Assembly (NCBI GenBank): GCA_035552155.1
Contig: DASZLX010000042.1
Location: 1-64,000 of the forward strand
Reading direction: 5' to 3'
DNA length: 64,000 nt
Origin: DASXHY01 sp035552155
GTDB taxonomy: Bacteria; Verrucomicrobiota; Verrucomicrobiia; Limisphaerales; DASXHY01
The notes under the pieces are model-generated. The model was not told where the DNA came from and ran no database searches. It saw only the letters and a list, made by a program, of their open reading frames with translations. Positions 1-8,393 of the stretch are shown piece by piece. Each line of letters opens with the position of its first letter. The first letter of the stretch is position 1. The position numbers and the translations under genes are program-made.

Positions 1-738
1 GGCCAATTGCAATTGACCGGCAACAATGCCGACTATCTCCAACTGCCGCCCGGCATGCTCACCAATTATTCCGCTGTCACCGTGGATACCTGGGCCAATC
101 TGGGTCCGGTGCAGAATTGGGCCAGGCTCTGGGAGTTTACCGACATCGGCGGGGCAACGATCAATGAGTTTTATTTCTCGCCCGGATGGAACAACCCCCC
201 GAACGCGAACTTTTACAACGCCGGGTTCCCGTGGGGCAACGGCACGCAAGTAAGCGGCGCGTTGGGGAGCCAGTTGTTCCACATCACGTGTGAATACGGA
301 AATGGATGGATGGCGGTCTACACCAACGGCGTATTTGAAAGCGGCGTCACAAACATCGTCGCTCCCGCCAGCTCCGCCGGAATCGTTTCGGCATCCATCG
401 GTCATTCACCCTTTGCTGATCCTGGCATTATCGGTTCGATCGACGAGTTCCGCATTTACAACGGTACGCTGGCGCCCGACGAAATTGTCGCTTCGGACCT
501 GCTCGGGCCCAATCAAACTCTGAGCACGACGGCAAGTTTGAGCGTCATGCAATCGTCCGGAAACGTGGTGCTGAACTGGCCGCTCGCCAATGCTGGCTTC
601 TCGGTCCAGGCGAGCTCCAGCCTGAGCAACCCGAACTGGATTACGCTGACGAACGTCCCGTCGCTCACCGGCAGCAATACCTGGCAGATATCGGTTCCCA
701 CCTCGGGCGGATCGCAGTTCTTCCGTCTCTGGCGCTAA
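1..738 (+). CDS. LamG-domain exported protein, C-terminal part (5' truncated)
   Basis: The reading frame is open from base 1, so the start lies upstream and only about 245 residues are visible. The visible part is a LamG/concanavalin-like beta-sandwich: YLQLPPGMLTNYSAVTV near the start, then SIDEFRIYNGTLAPDEI, the usual LamG ending, around 430-485. LamG domains usually bind carbohydrate or matrix. The last 65 residues (from about 540) are the small 'FYR' module shared by many proteins in this window: a short strand, SVQASSSLSNPNW, then a terminal QFFRLWR. The protein is presumably secreted, but the signal peptide is out of view. A GC hairpin and a prepilin-like gene follow on the same strand. 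The function of the whole protein is unknown. Confidence 0.8.
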   Translation, partial: GQLQLTGNNADYLQLPPGMLTNYSAVTVDTWANLGPVQNWARLWEFTDIGGATINEFYFSPGWNNPPNANFYNAGFPWGNGTQVSGALGSQLFHITCEYGNGWMAVYTNGVFESGVTNIVAPASSAGIVSASIGHSPFADPGIIGSIDEFRIYNGTLAPDEIVASDLLGPNQTLSTTASLSVMQSSGNVVLNWPLANAGFSVQASSSLSNPNWITLTNVPSLTGSNTWQISVPTSGGSQFFRLWR

Positions 739-753
739 TAGATGACGCGCAGT

Positions 754-780
754 TCCCGCCGGCCACCTCGGCCGGCGGGA
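754..780 (+). terminator. GC-rich intercistronic hairpin
   Basis: A perfect 11-bp inverted repeat, TCCCGCCGGCC (754-764) and GGCCGGCGGGA (770-780), with a 5-nt loop. It lies between the stop of the LamG gene (738) and the preferred ATG of the prepilin-like gene (805). No T-tract follows, so it may be a weak terminator, an attenuator or an mRNA-stabilising stem. Similar hairpins precede two other prepilin-like genes here (24198-24227 and 42676-42705). Confidence 0.6.
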
Positions 781-804
781 CTGGCGCAACAATCCCTTTC
801 CGGC

Positions 805-1569
805 ATGAAAGAAGTTCGAACGCTGAAAAGATTCCAGTTGGAAGAGGCGGGTTTCCGACGGCAGGCGGCATTTACCCTGATTGAATTGTTGGTGGTCATC
901 GCGATCATCGCGATTCTTGCCGCCATGCTCCTGCCCGCGCTGGCCAAGGCGAAGGAAAAAGCTAGGATCGCACAGTGCAAAAGCAACGAGCATCAGTTGA
1001 GTCTCGCCGTGCTGATGTATGCCAGCGATAACCAGGATAAGTTGCCGGATTGCCAGAATCTGGGAGTCTGGGTGTGGGACGTGTCGGCCTACGTCATGAC
1101 CAACCTTCAACAAAGCGCCGCCCGGCAGGACATGTTCTACTGCCCGAACGAATACTATCTCTACAACAGCGCTACGCCCAATGCCTGGCAGGCCTTTACC
1201 GGCAGTTCCACCCCGCCGCAGCCGTACGTGGTCACCGGTTATATTTGGATGTTTCCCAATTCGCAGGCGGATGCCGCAATGCCGTACTTCAATATGGTCA
1301 CGAAAACCACCACGCCCCGGACGGATTGCGGCATTGCCACCACCGAAATCATCAATGATGCCACCATTTTCTTAAATGGATTGGGCGGCCGCCGTTATGT
1401 CGACCTGGCCGCCGCCGGCGGGTCGAAAGTCCAATCCGCACACCTGAACAAGTCCACGCCCGCCGGGGGCAACATCATGTTCCTGGATGGCCACGTCGAT
1501 TGGCGCCCCTTTATGCAGATGACCAACATATTCAATCCGTCGGGCGGCAAACTGGGATTTATGTTTTGA
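805..1569 (+). CDS. Prepilin-like protein with H-X9-DG type C-terminus
   Basis: About 254 residues. The N-terminus is a type IV/II pseudopilin leader: AFTLIELLVVIAIIAILAAM, with the cleavage and methylation site before the F and Glu at +5. The C-terminal part carries SAHLNKSTPAGGNIMFLDGH, the H...DGH pattern of verrucomicrobial and planctomycete prepilin-like proteins. The frame is open from ATG 742, but that start would lie inside the upstream hairpin. ATG 805 leaves a short basic leader before the pilin motif and is preferred; no strong ribosome site is visible at either. No pilus assembly genes are in the window, so the processing peptidase must be elsewhere. Such proteins may form short pseudopili or surface fibres; their function is unproven. 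Confidence 0.85.
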   Translation: MKEVRTLKRFQLEEAGFRRQAAFTLIELLVVIAIIAILAAMLLPALAKAKEKARIAQCKSNEHQLSLAVLMYASDNQDKLPDCQNLGVWVWDVSAYVMTNLQQSAARQDMFYCPNEYYLYNSATPNAWQAFTGSSTPPQPYVVTGYIWMFPNSQADAAMPYFNMVTKTTTPRTDCGIATTEIINDATIFLNGLGGRRYVDLAAAGGSKVQSAHLNKSTPAGGNIMFLDGHVDWRPFMQMTNIFNPSGGKLGFMF

Positions 1570-1634
1570 AAGGCCAGCCCGCTAAACTTCTGGGCCGGAA
1601 TCGTCAGGGCTCTGAGCAGTGTGGATCATGAATT

Positions 1635-4600
1635 ATGTTTGACCGTCCGGCCAGTTGGCGAATTGCATCGGTTTTCCTTTTCTGCAGTCTTTTTCTCTGT
1701 GGTGCGAAAACTTCCGCGCAACTTCCGCCGCTGCGGGGATATTTGAGCGCTCACGATCCCTCCACGATTATCCAGTGCAAGAACCGGTATTACATCTTTT
1801 CCACCGGGGATGGAATATTGTCGAAGTCCTCCGCCGACAAAGTATTTTGGACACCCGGCCCGGCCGTGTTTGCAAATCCCCCCGCCTGGACAACGAATGC
1901 CGTGCCGGGATTCGCCGGCACTTTTTGGGCTCCGGACGTTCAGTATTTCAATAGCCAGTTCCATTTATACTACGCGGTTTCGACCTTCGGCTCGCAGGTA
2001 TCCGCGATTGGACTGGCGACCAACCCGACCCTGGATCCGTCGGACCCGGCTTATCATTGGACCGATCAAGGCATCGTCATCGCGTCCACGAACGGTTCGC
2101 CCTACAACACCATTGACCCAAGCTTCACGCGGGATAATGCCGGCAATTTATGGATGGCGTTTGGCTCGTATTGGAATGGAATTTACCTGGTGCAGTTGGA
2201 TCCGACTTCCGGTCTGCGATTCTCTCCCACTTCGCCGACGCACCATCTGGCCTCCAATAGTTCCATCGAAGCTTCTTACATCTGGCGGCGCGGCGGCTAT
2301 TATTATTTATTCGTCAACTGGGGCTCGTGCTGTTCCGGAGTTGACAGCACCTACAACATCCGCGTCGGCCGCAGCACGGCGGTCACAGGGCCGTACCTCG
2401 ATCAAAACGGCGTGGATATGGCGGTCGGTGGAGGCACCCTTTTCATGCAGGCCAATGGAAAATACACTGGCCCGGGGCATGTCGGCATTTTATCTGAAGG
2501 TGGAAAGCTGTCCCTGACCCACCACTATTATGATGCCAATGCCTGGGCGCCTCAGTATGGCGCTTACGGAGCGCCGGATTTCGCCCTGTTGCCGCTGTCC
2601 TGGACCGCGAATGACTGGCCGAGCGTCACCAATGATTGGTCGGCCATCTATAATTTTCAGGCGGATGCCCGCGATGAAAACGGCCAGTATTACGGCCTGT
2701 TGCAAAATGGCTCGGCGACCATTCCGGACCCGGTTTATGGCCGCGTTCTGAATCTGAACGGCACCAATCAGTACGTCTGGCTTCCTCCCGGCGTGGCGTA
2801 TGGCCAGACTTTTGTGGCGGTGGTGAACTGGCGCGGCGGCAATCCCTGGCAAAGAATTTTTGACTTCGGTTTTGATACCAGTCGCACGGTGATGATGACG
2901 CCGACATCGGATGCCAATGTCTTGCGTTGCGACATCAATCCGGGTGGCAATTTGCAAACCATCCAATGGACCCACCCGCTGCCCTCAAATGTCTGGACTC
3001 ACGTGGCCCTCACGCTCGATGGCTCCCAGGGCGTTCTCTACGTCAACGGCGCCCCCGTGGCGACCAACACCAGCATGTACCTGTTGCCGCTGGATGTTGC
3101 TCCTCAGACCAATCACCTGGGTCGCAGTAAATTTGCCGCCGATCCATACTTCAACGGCGAGTACGCCTGCTTCCGCGCTTACGGCCGGGCGCTTTCGCCG
3201 ACGGAGATCGTCGCGCCGATTCCCACTATTTCGCAACCGGCCGATGGATCGTCTTACTCACCCGGTGGTGTCATTAATTTCAGCGGTTCCGCCACGGATT
3301 TCATGAACCGCCCGCTCGGCGGCAGCAATCTGACGTGGCAAATCAACCGCATCAAGGACGGTCGGACCAACACGGTGTTCGGCCCGGTGACGGGAAGCAC
3401 TAACGGAAGCTTTGCCATTCCGTCCGATGCCACTGACGGCGGCAGCTATGCCGTCGTGCTGACAGCGAGGGACAACTTAAATCGCCAGAGCACCGTCGTG
3501 GCGAATTTGTCGCCCGCAAATCCTCCGGCCGCCTGGTCCTCCTATTATCCGCTGAAGTCCGATGCCGCGGATGCAAACGGCCATTACGACGGTACCCCGC
3601 TCGGAGGCGCCTCGTTCGTCACCGATGCGACGCGAGGCGGCGTGCTGAATCTGAACGGCGCCAATCAATATGTGTCGTTCCCACCAGGCTTGGGGGGAAT
3701 GAAAACCTTCATGGCCTGGGTGAAATGGAATGGCGGCGCGGCCTGGCAGCGGATTTATGATTTCGGTGACGACACCAACCGCTACACCGTTCTGACGCCT
3801 CTCGCTGCCAGCGGAAAGCTGCGATTCAATATCAGTGTGGACAGCATTCCCGGCGAACAGGTGCTGGACGCGCCGGCGGCTTTGCCGGCGAATGTCTGGA
3901 CCCACGTGGCCGTGGTGATGGATGGAAACAGTGTGGTCCTCTACACCAACGGAGCGCCGGTGGCGACCAACCTTTTTGCCAACCTGCTCCCCAGCGATCT
4001 GAATGCGACGAATCTCTACTTCGGCAAAAGCCAGTGGCCCGCGGACCCGTATTTTAGCGGGCAGTTGAGCTCGGTGCGCATCTTTTCCCGTCCGCTCGCC
4101 GCCGCCGAAATCGTCGCGCCGCAGATCACTCTCTCGCAACCCGCGCAAGGCTCGATTTATCACGCGGGCGACACGGTGAATTTCGCCGGCAGCGCGAACG
4201 ATTTTTACGATGCTTCCATTCCCGCGGCCAGCCTGAGGTGGACGATCAGTTTCCTCAACGCGGGAGTGACCAACATCATTTTGGGACCGTTCACCGGCGC
4301 GGCCAATGGTTCGTTTAATATTCCCACAACCGGCGCGGCAGCCACGAATGGCTTTTATCAGATTCAACTTTCAGCAGTGGACACCGCCGGGCGCGCGGCG
4401 ACAAATTTCGCCAATATTTTTCCAGCCCCCGTTCCAACCTCGCCCGGTTGGGCTTCTTTTTATCCGTTCACCAGCGGCGCGCAGGACGCCAGCAATAACT
4501 TCAACGGCACACTCAAAAATGGCGCGTCCATCGTCAGTGATTCCGTTCGCGGCAACGTGCTCAATCTCGCCCCGACAAGCTCGCAATATGTTACCCTCCC

Positions 4601-5798
4601 CGCCGGCGCGGCAACGGCGGAGACCATTTCCGGTTGGGTAAAATGGAACGGCGGCGCCTCCTGGCAGCGCATTTTTGATTTTGGCAACAGCACCAGTCAG
4701 TTCTTCTTCCTGACGCCTTCGGACGCGGCGAAGCTTCCGCAATGCGGGATTACTCCTTTCGCGTCAGTCTATACTCAAACCATCGAATCTCCCGTCACGC
4801 TCACGGTCGGCCAATGGACTCACGTGGCCGTGGTGATGGATGGCCGCCAGGGAATCCTCTACCTGAACGGAAATGCCGTGGCCGTGAACAACAGCATCAA
4901 CTTGCTTCCGTCCGATATCGGTTCGACGAATTGCTACTTCGGCCGGAGCGAGTTTTCCGCGGATCCATATTTCAACGGCCGCTTGAGCGCCCTGGGGCTC
5001 AATTCCTCCGCTCTGTCGCTGTCGCAAATTACCGCGCCGCAACCGGTCATCATACAACCGGCGGATGACTCGCTTTTCTCCGGCGGACAGCCGCTTAATT
5101 TCTCCGGCGTCGCGATCGATTATGCCGGCACACTGTTGTCGTCCAATGCGTTTTCCTGGACGGGTGAATTTCATTCCAATGGATTGACCTATGCCGCGTT
5201 CGGTCCGCTGGCTGGAATCACGAATGGAACTTATACCGTGCCCACAAACGCGGCGACGATTACCAATATTTTCTACCGCATCAATTTGGCGGTGACGGAC
5301 ACGAACGGACGCCAGCAGATTGTTTCGCGGGACATCAGTCCCGAGATAAGCCAGTTGAGCTTCGAAACCGTCCCGGCGGGATTACAACTCTCGCTGGATG
5401 GCCAGGCGCTGGGCACTCCGGTCACACTCGTGGCGGTAACCGGAATGAGCCGGCTGCTTTCCGCGCCGGCATCAGAAAATATTTCGGGCGTTATTTATCC
5501 GTTCGTCCTCTGGTCCGATGGCGGCGCAATGACTCACACGATTCTTGTGCCCGACACGAACGTAACTTATACCGCCAGCTATCTGCAACCCAGCCTGGGC
5601 GTGGCTTTCGGCGCGGGCAGCATCAATCTCAGTTGGCCGCAATGGGCCGCCGCCCTGAAGCTTTATTCGTCCACCAATTTATCTCCCCCGGTTTTCTGGT
5701 CTCCGGTCGCAACCGACCCGGCCATCTCGAACGGACTGTTTAATATCCAGTTGCCTTCCACCAACGAAAATCTTTTCTATCGCCTCCAATCGCCGTGA
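1635..5798 (+). CDS. GH43 endo-arabinanase-like enzyme with three LamG domains
   Basis: 1387 residues with a signal peptide (about 1-28, ending near KTSAQL). Residues 33-325 form a five-bladed GH43 catalytic domain of the alpha-1,5-L-arabinanase type. Likely catalytic residues are D41 (SAHDPST, base), D161 (NTIDPSF, pKa modulator) and E212 (SSIEASYI, acid). The first two are 120 residues apart, as in characterised arabinanases; the WAPD motif is at 98-101. Three repeats of LamG (about 340-530, 635-830, 940-1135) plus a FN3-like beta-sandwich follow (QPADGSSYSPGG and similar). The protein ends with an FYR module (NENLFYRLQSP). Role inferred: secreted hydrolysis of arabinan side chains of pectin. 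The stop overlaps the next gene by four bases. Confidence 0.85.
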   Translation: MFDRPASWRIASVFLFCSLFLCGAKTSAQLPPLRGYLSAHDPSTIIQCKNRYYIFSTGDGILSKSSADKVFWTPGPAVFANPPAWTTNAVPGFAGTFWAPDVQYFNSQFHLYYAVSTFGSQVSAIGLATNPTLDPSDPAYHWTDQGIVIASTNGSPYNTIDPSFTRDNAGNLWMAFGSYWNGIYLVQLDPTSGLRFSPTSPTHHLASNSSIEASYIWRRGGYYYLFVNWGSCCSGVDSTYNIRVGRSTAVTGPYLDQNGVDMAVGGGTLFMQANGKYTGPGHVGILSEGGKLSLTHHYYDANAWAPQYGAYGAPDFALLPLSWTANDWPSVTNDWSAIYNFQADARDENGQYYGLLQNGSATIPDPVYGRVLNLNGTNQYVWLPPGVAYGQTFVAVVNWRGGNPWQRIFDFGFDTSRTVMMTPTSDANVLRCDINPGGNLQTIQWTHPLPSNVWTHVALTLDGSQGVLYVNGAPVATNTSMYLLPLDVAPQTNHLGRSKFAADPYFNGEYACFRAYGRALSPTEIVAPIPTISQPADGSSYSPGGVINFSGSATDFMNRPLGGSNLTWQINRIKDGRTNTVFGPVTGSTNGSFAIPSDATDGGSYAVVLTARDNLNRQSTVVANLSPANPPAAWSSYYPLKSDAADANGHYDGTPLGGASFVTDATRGGVLNLNGANQYVSFPPGLGGMKTFMAWVKWNGGAAWQRIYDFGDDTNRYTVLTPLAASGKLRFNISVDSIPGEQVLDAPAALPANVWTHVAVVMDGNSVVLYTNGAPVATNLFANLLPSDLNATNLYFGKSQWPADPYFSGQLSSVRIFSRPLAAAEIVAPQITLSQPAQGSIYHAGDTVNFAGSANDFYDASIPAASLRWTISFLNAGVTNIILGPFTGAANGSFNIPTTGAAATNGFYQIQLSAVDTAGRAATNFANIFPAPVPTSPGWASFYPFTSGAQDASNNFNGTLKNGASIVSDSVRGNVLNLAPTSSQYVTLPAGAATAETISGWVKWNGGASWQRIFDFGNSTSQFFFLTPSDAAKLPQCGITPFASVYTQTIESPVTLTVGQWTHVAVVMDGRQGILYLNGNAVAVNNSINLLPSDIGSTNCYFGRSEFSADPYFNGRLSALGLNSSALSLSQITAPQPVIIQPADDSLFSGGQPLNFSGVAIDYAGTLLSSNAFSWTGEFHSNGLTYAAFGPLAGITNGTYTVPTNAATITNIFYRINLAVTDTNGRQQIVSRDISPEISQLSFETVPAGLQLSLDGQALGTPVTLVAVTGMSRLLSAPASENISGVIYPFVLWSDGGAMTHTILVPDTNVTYTASYLQPSLGVAFGAGSINLSWPQWAAALKLYSSTNLSPPVFWSPVATDPAISNGLFNIQLPSTNENLFYRLQSP

Positions 5799-7555
5799 GC
5801 AAATCAACTCATCCGCTTATCGGGCAGCAGGGCTGCCAATTCGCCTCGCATTCAAAAATTAAAAAGAGGGGAATCCCGTTCGTTTTTCGCCTCGTGCTTT
5901 GTTCGTTCGCGCTGGCCACGATCAACAGTCGCGCGGCCGATGCAACTTTCGGAACGTTCGTTAATCCCATTTGCGAGCAGGCCGATCCATGGATCACCCA
6001 GGATCACGGCCATTATCTGGCGTGTTTTGCGGAGGGAAACCACGCCATCAGCGTTCAAATTTCCGATCGGTTGACCGGCCTTGGAGTGAAGCATATCGTC
6101 TGGACTGCGCCCGCGACCGACCCGGCGTCGCGCGAGGTTTGGGCGCCAGAACTGCATCGATTGGGCGATCGTTGGTATGTTTATTTCGCCGCGTCTGACG
6201 GCCAAAATAAAAATCATAAAGCCTGGGTGCTTCAATCCGAAGGGAATGACCCGTTGGGACCTTACTCGCTGCACGGCCCGCTTTACACCGGCGATGACCC
6301 ATCCATGACAGCTTCCAATTGTTGGGCAATTGATCTCACCACCATGGAGTTGAACGGGCGGCTTTACGCCATCTGGTCCGGTTGGCCGGACAGCCATGAT
6401 GTGCAATATCTCTACATCGCGCCGATGAAAGATCCGCTCGCCATGGCCGGCCCGCGTGTCCGGATTTGCGCCGATGACGATTACTTGTGGGAGCGCGTGG
6501 ATGAGCGGTTGGAGGGACGCGGGCTCAACGAAGCGCCGGAAGTGCTTCAACACGGCGGCAGGACATTCGTCACTTACTCGTGCAGTGGTTCGTGGCAGCC
6601 ATCGTACAAATTGGGGATGCTGGAACTTCGTTCCGGCGGTGATCCGCTCGATCCGAAGGATTGGAAAAAATTTCCCTCGCCGGTTTTTCAATCTTCCGCG
6701 AAGACGTTTGGCGTGGGACATAATTCATTTGTAAAATCGCCTGACGGCACGGAAGACTGGCTGGTTTACCATTCCAAATGGAACCGCAACGACGGATGGC
6801 AGAGGACGGTGTTTACTCAACCTTTCAAATGGAGTGCGGATGGGCTTCCGATGTTGGGCGAGCCCGTTGCCGCCGGACAAGTCCTGCCGTTGCCGTCGGG
6901 TGAAAAAATTCCGGTGGTCACCGGCGCGCAGGAATTTCATTTCAAAAATTTGCAGGATCTCATCGGTTGGTCCTATTTCGGTCACCACCAGTTGCTGTCG
7001 CTTCAGGACGGCTGGCTGCACCTCGGCGACCTGCCGGCGAACGCGGCCAACAGCTTTCGCTCCGGAGAGAAAATTGTTTTGGACGGTGGCGATTGGTCTG
7101 ACTTCACGGCCACGCTCCAATTGCGCGCGCTTCAAAATCAAGGCGAAGCGGGCCTGCTCTTTCGTGTGCAGCAACCCGCCGTCGGCTACAACGCGCAACG
7201 CGGGTACTTCGCGGGATATTTGCCCGGACAATCGCGGGTCGTGCTCGGTCTGACGGATGGCGTCAACTGGCGGGAGCTTGCTTCGGCGTCGGTTTCCGGG
7301 CCTTCCGGCTCCGAGGTGGCCTTGTCGGTTCGCGCGAGCGGAGATCAAATCCAGGTAAGCGTGCAAGGCCGGATTCTGCTCCAAACGAACGATGTTACTT
7401 TCCCTTCCGGTTCCTTCGGTCTGCGGGTGGTGGATACGCACGCGGCTTTTTCTCAACTGCAAATCAAACCGCTGGCGGACAAGACGGAAGTCACTCCGAA
7501 GACATCATTCTTGCAAAATACCGCCTATGCCACTTTGATTTCTGACTCTCGGTGA
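5795..7555 (+). CDS. GH43 family glycosidase (arabinosidase/xylosidase-like) with C-terminal beta-sandwich
   Basis: 586 residues. The GTG start at 5795 overlaps the previous stop in a GTGA, which suggests translational coupling. A hydrophobic segment near residues 28-47 (FVFRLVLCSFALATINSRA) is a likely signal peptide with a long n-region. GH43 motifs: D64 (EQADPWI, base), WAPEL at 116-120, D180 (CWAIDLT, pKa modulator) and E246 (NEAPEVL, acid). Residues about 380-560 form a jelly-roll or DUF1080-like module, probably carbohydrate-binding. The exact substrate cannot be read from sequence; arabino- or xylo-oligosaccharides are likely given the upstream arabinanase. A true start further downstream, nearer the hydrophobic segment, is possible. 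Confidence 0.82.
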   Translation: MSKSTHPLIGQQGCQFASHSKIKKRGIPFVFRLVLCSFALATINSRAADATFGTFVNPICEQADPWITQDHGHYLACFAEGNHAISVQISDRLTGLGVKHIVWTAPATDPASREVWAPELHRLGDRWYVYFAASDGQNKNHKAWVLQSEGNDPLGPYSLHGPLYTGDDPSMTASNCWAIDLTTMELNGRLYAIWSGWPDSHDVQYLYIAPMKDPLAMAGPRVRICADDDYLWERVDERLEGRGLNEAPEVLQHGGRTFVTYSCSGSWQPSYKLGMLELRSGGDPLDPKDWKKFPSPVFQSSAKTFGVGHNSFVKSPDGTEDWLVYHSKWNRNDGWQRTVFTQPFKWSADGLPMLGEPVAAGQVLPLPSGEKIPVVTGAQEFHFKNLQDLIGWSYFGHHQLLSLQDGWLHLGDLPANAANSFRSGEKIVLDGGDWSDFTATLQLRALQNQGEAGLLFRVQQPAVGYNAQRGYFAGYLPGQSRVVLGLTDGVNWRELASASVSGPSGSEVALSVRASGDQIQVSVQGRILLQTNDVTFPSGSFGLRVVDTHAAFSQLQIKPLADKTEVTPKTSFLQNTAYATLISDSR

Positions 7556-7571
7556 GGCGCGGGGAGGGCCA

Positions 7572-8381
7572 CTACCGCAGCAGGGCCGTGTGTTGTTTGA
7601 GCCATTTTTCCGCCAATAGGTAGTTCGGGCAGACCCGCTCCACTTCCTGCCAAAATCGGGCTGAATGATTCATCTGACGCAGGTGCATCAATTCATGAAG
7701 AATGATGTAATCGCGAACGAACTCCGGCGTCTGAATCAATCTCCAATTGAGTGAAATGGTGCCCCGCCGCGAGCATGACCCCCAGCGGGATTTTTGGTTG
7801 CGAACAGTCACTCGATTGACCGTCAGTCGGTGGAACGTCGCGTATGCGAAAACTTTTGAAGGAAATTCCTTTGCTGCCAGCCCCCAAAGGTGCTTTTCAA
7901 TTGCCGGACGCATATCCGATGCAAGGCCGGCTATTTTAATCCGCTCACTCCCGAATTGGACAACGTTGCTCCCTTCGTTCGTTCCCGTTTCGATTTTCAC
8001 CAACTCGCCGCGAAAATAAAATTCCGTTCCCGGCAGCCATTTTTCCCGCTCGTGGGGCCGTTCAGTCGCTCGCTGCAATTGTTGTTCCAGCCATGCCGAA
8101 TGACGTTCGGCGAATCGGCGGGCTTCGGATTCGGAACCGCCTCGCGGAATGGTCACCCGCGCCGTGCCGTCGGGACGCAGCCGAAGCACGTAACGCCGCG
8201 CTCGAGGATTTCGCGCCAGGAGCAGCGGAACTTGGCGGCCGCCGACGGCCAGGAACCCCTTTAACGAGGACTTCTTGTTGGATTTCAGGAAGAAATCGAA
8301 AAGCACACACGGAGTAAAGAAAGGCCGACGCGATTTGGCAATCAATTCCGCTGAGTCGCCCGCTCTGAGAGCTCGTTGCAA
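7572..8381 (-). CDS. YgjP/DUF45-type (SprT-like) metallopeptidase
   Basis: 269 residues. The core is the zinc motif HELMHLRQMNH (H229, E230, H233, with H239 as a likely third ligand), preceded by NRVTVRNQKSRWGSCSRRG and SLNWRLIQTPEFVRDYII. This order (W-G-S-C, N-W-R-L, HExxH) is diagnostic of the YgjP-like family. No signal peptide or membrane helix is seen, so it is probably cytoplasmic. It lies 12 bp downstream of the helicase gene on the same strand and probably forms an operon with it. The substrate of the family is not firmly known. The first 35-50 residues are less family-like, so the true start could be internal. Confidence 0.85.
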   Translation of the reverse strand: MQRALRAGDSAELIAKSRRPFFTPCVLFDFFLKSNKKSSLKGFLAVGGRQVPLLLARNPRARRYVLRLRPDGTARVTIPRGGSESEARRFAERHSAWLEQQLQRATERPHEREKWLPGTEFYFRGELVKIETGTNEGSNVVQFGSERIKIAGLASDMRPAIEKHLWGLAAKEFPSKVFAYATFHRLTVNRVTVRNQKSRWGSCSRRGTISLNWRLIQTPEFVRDYIILHELMHLRQMNHSARFWQEVERVCPNYLLAEKWLKQHTALLR

Positions 8382-8393
8382 GCGGATGGCTGG

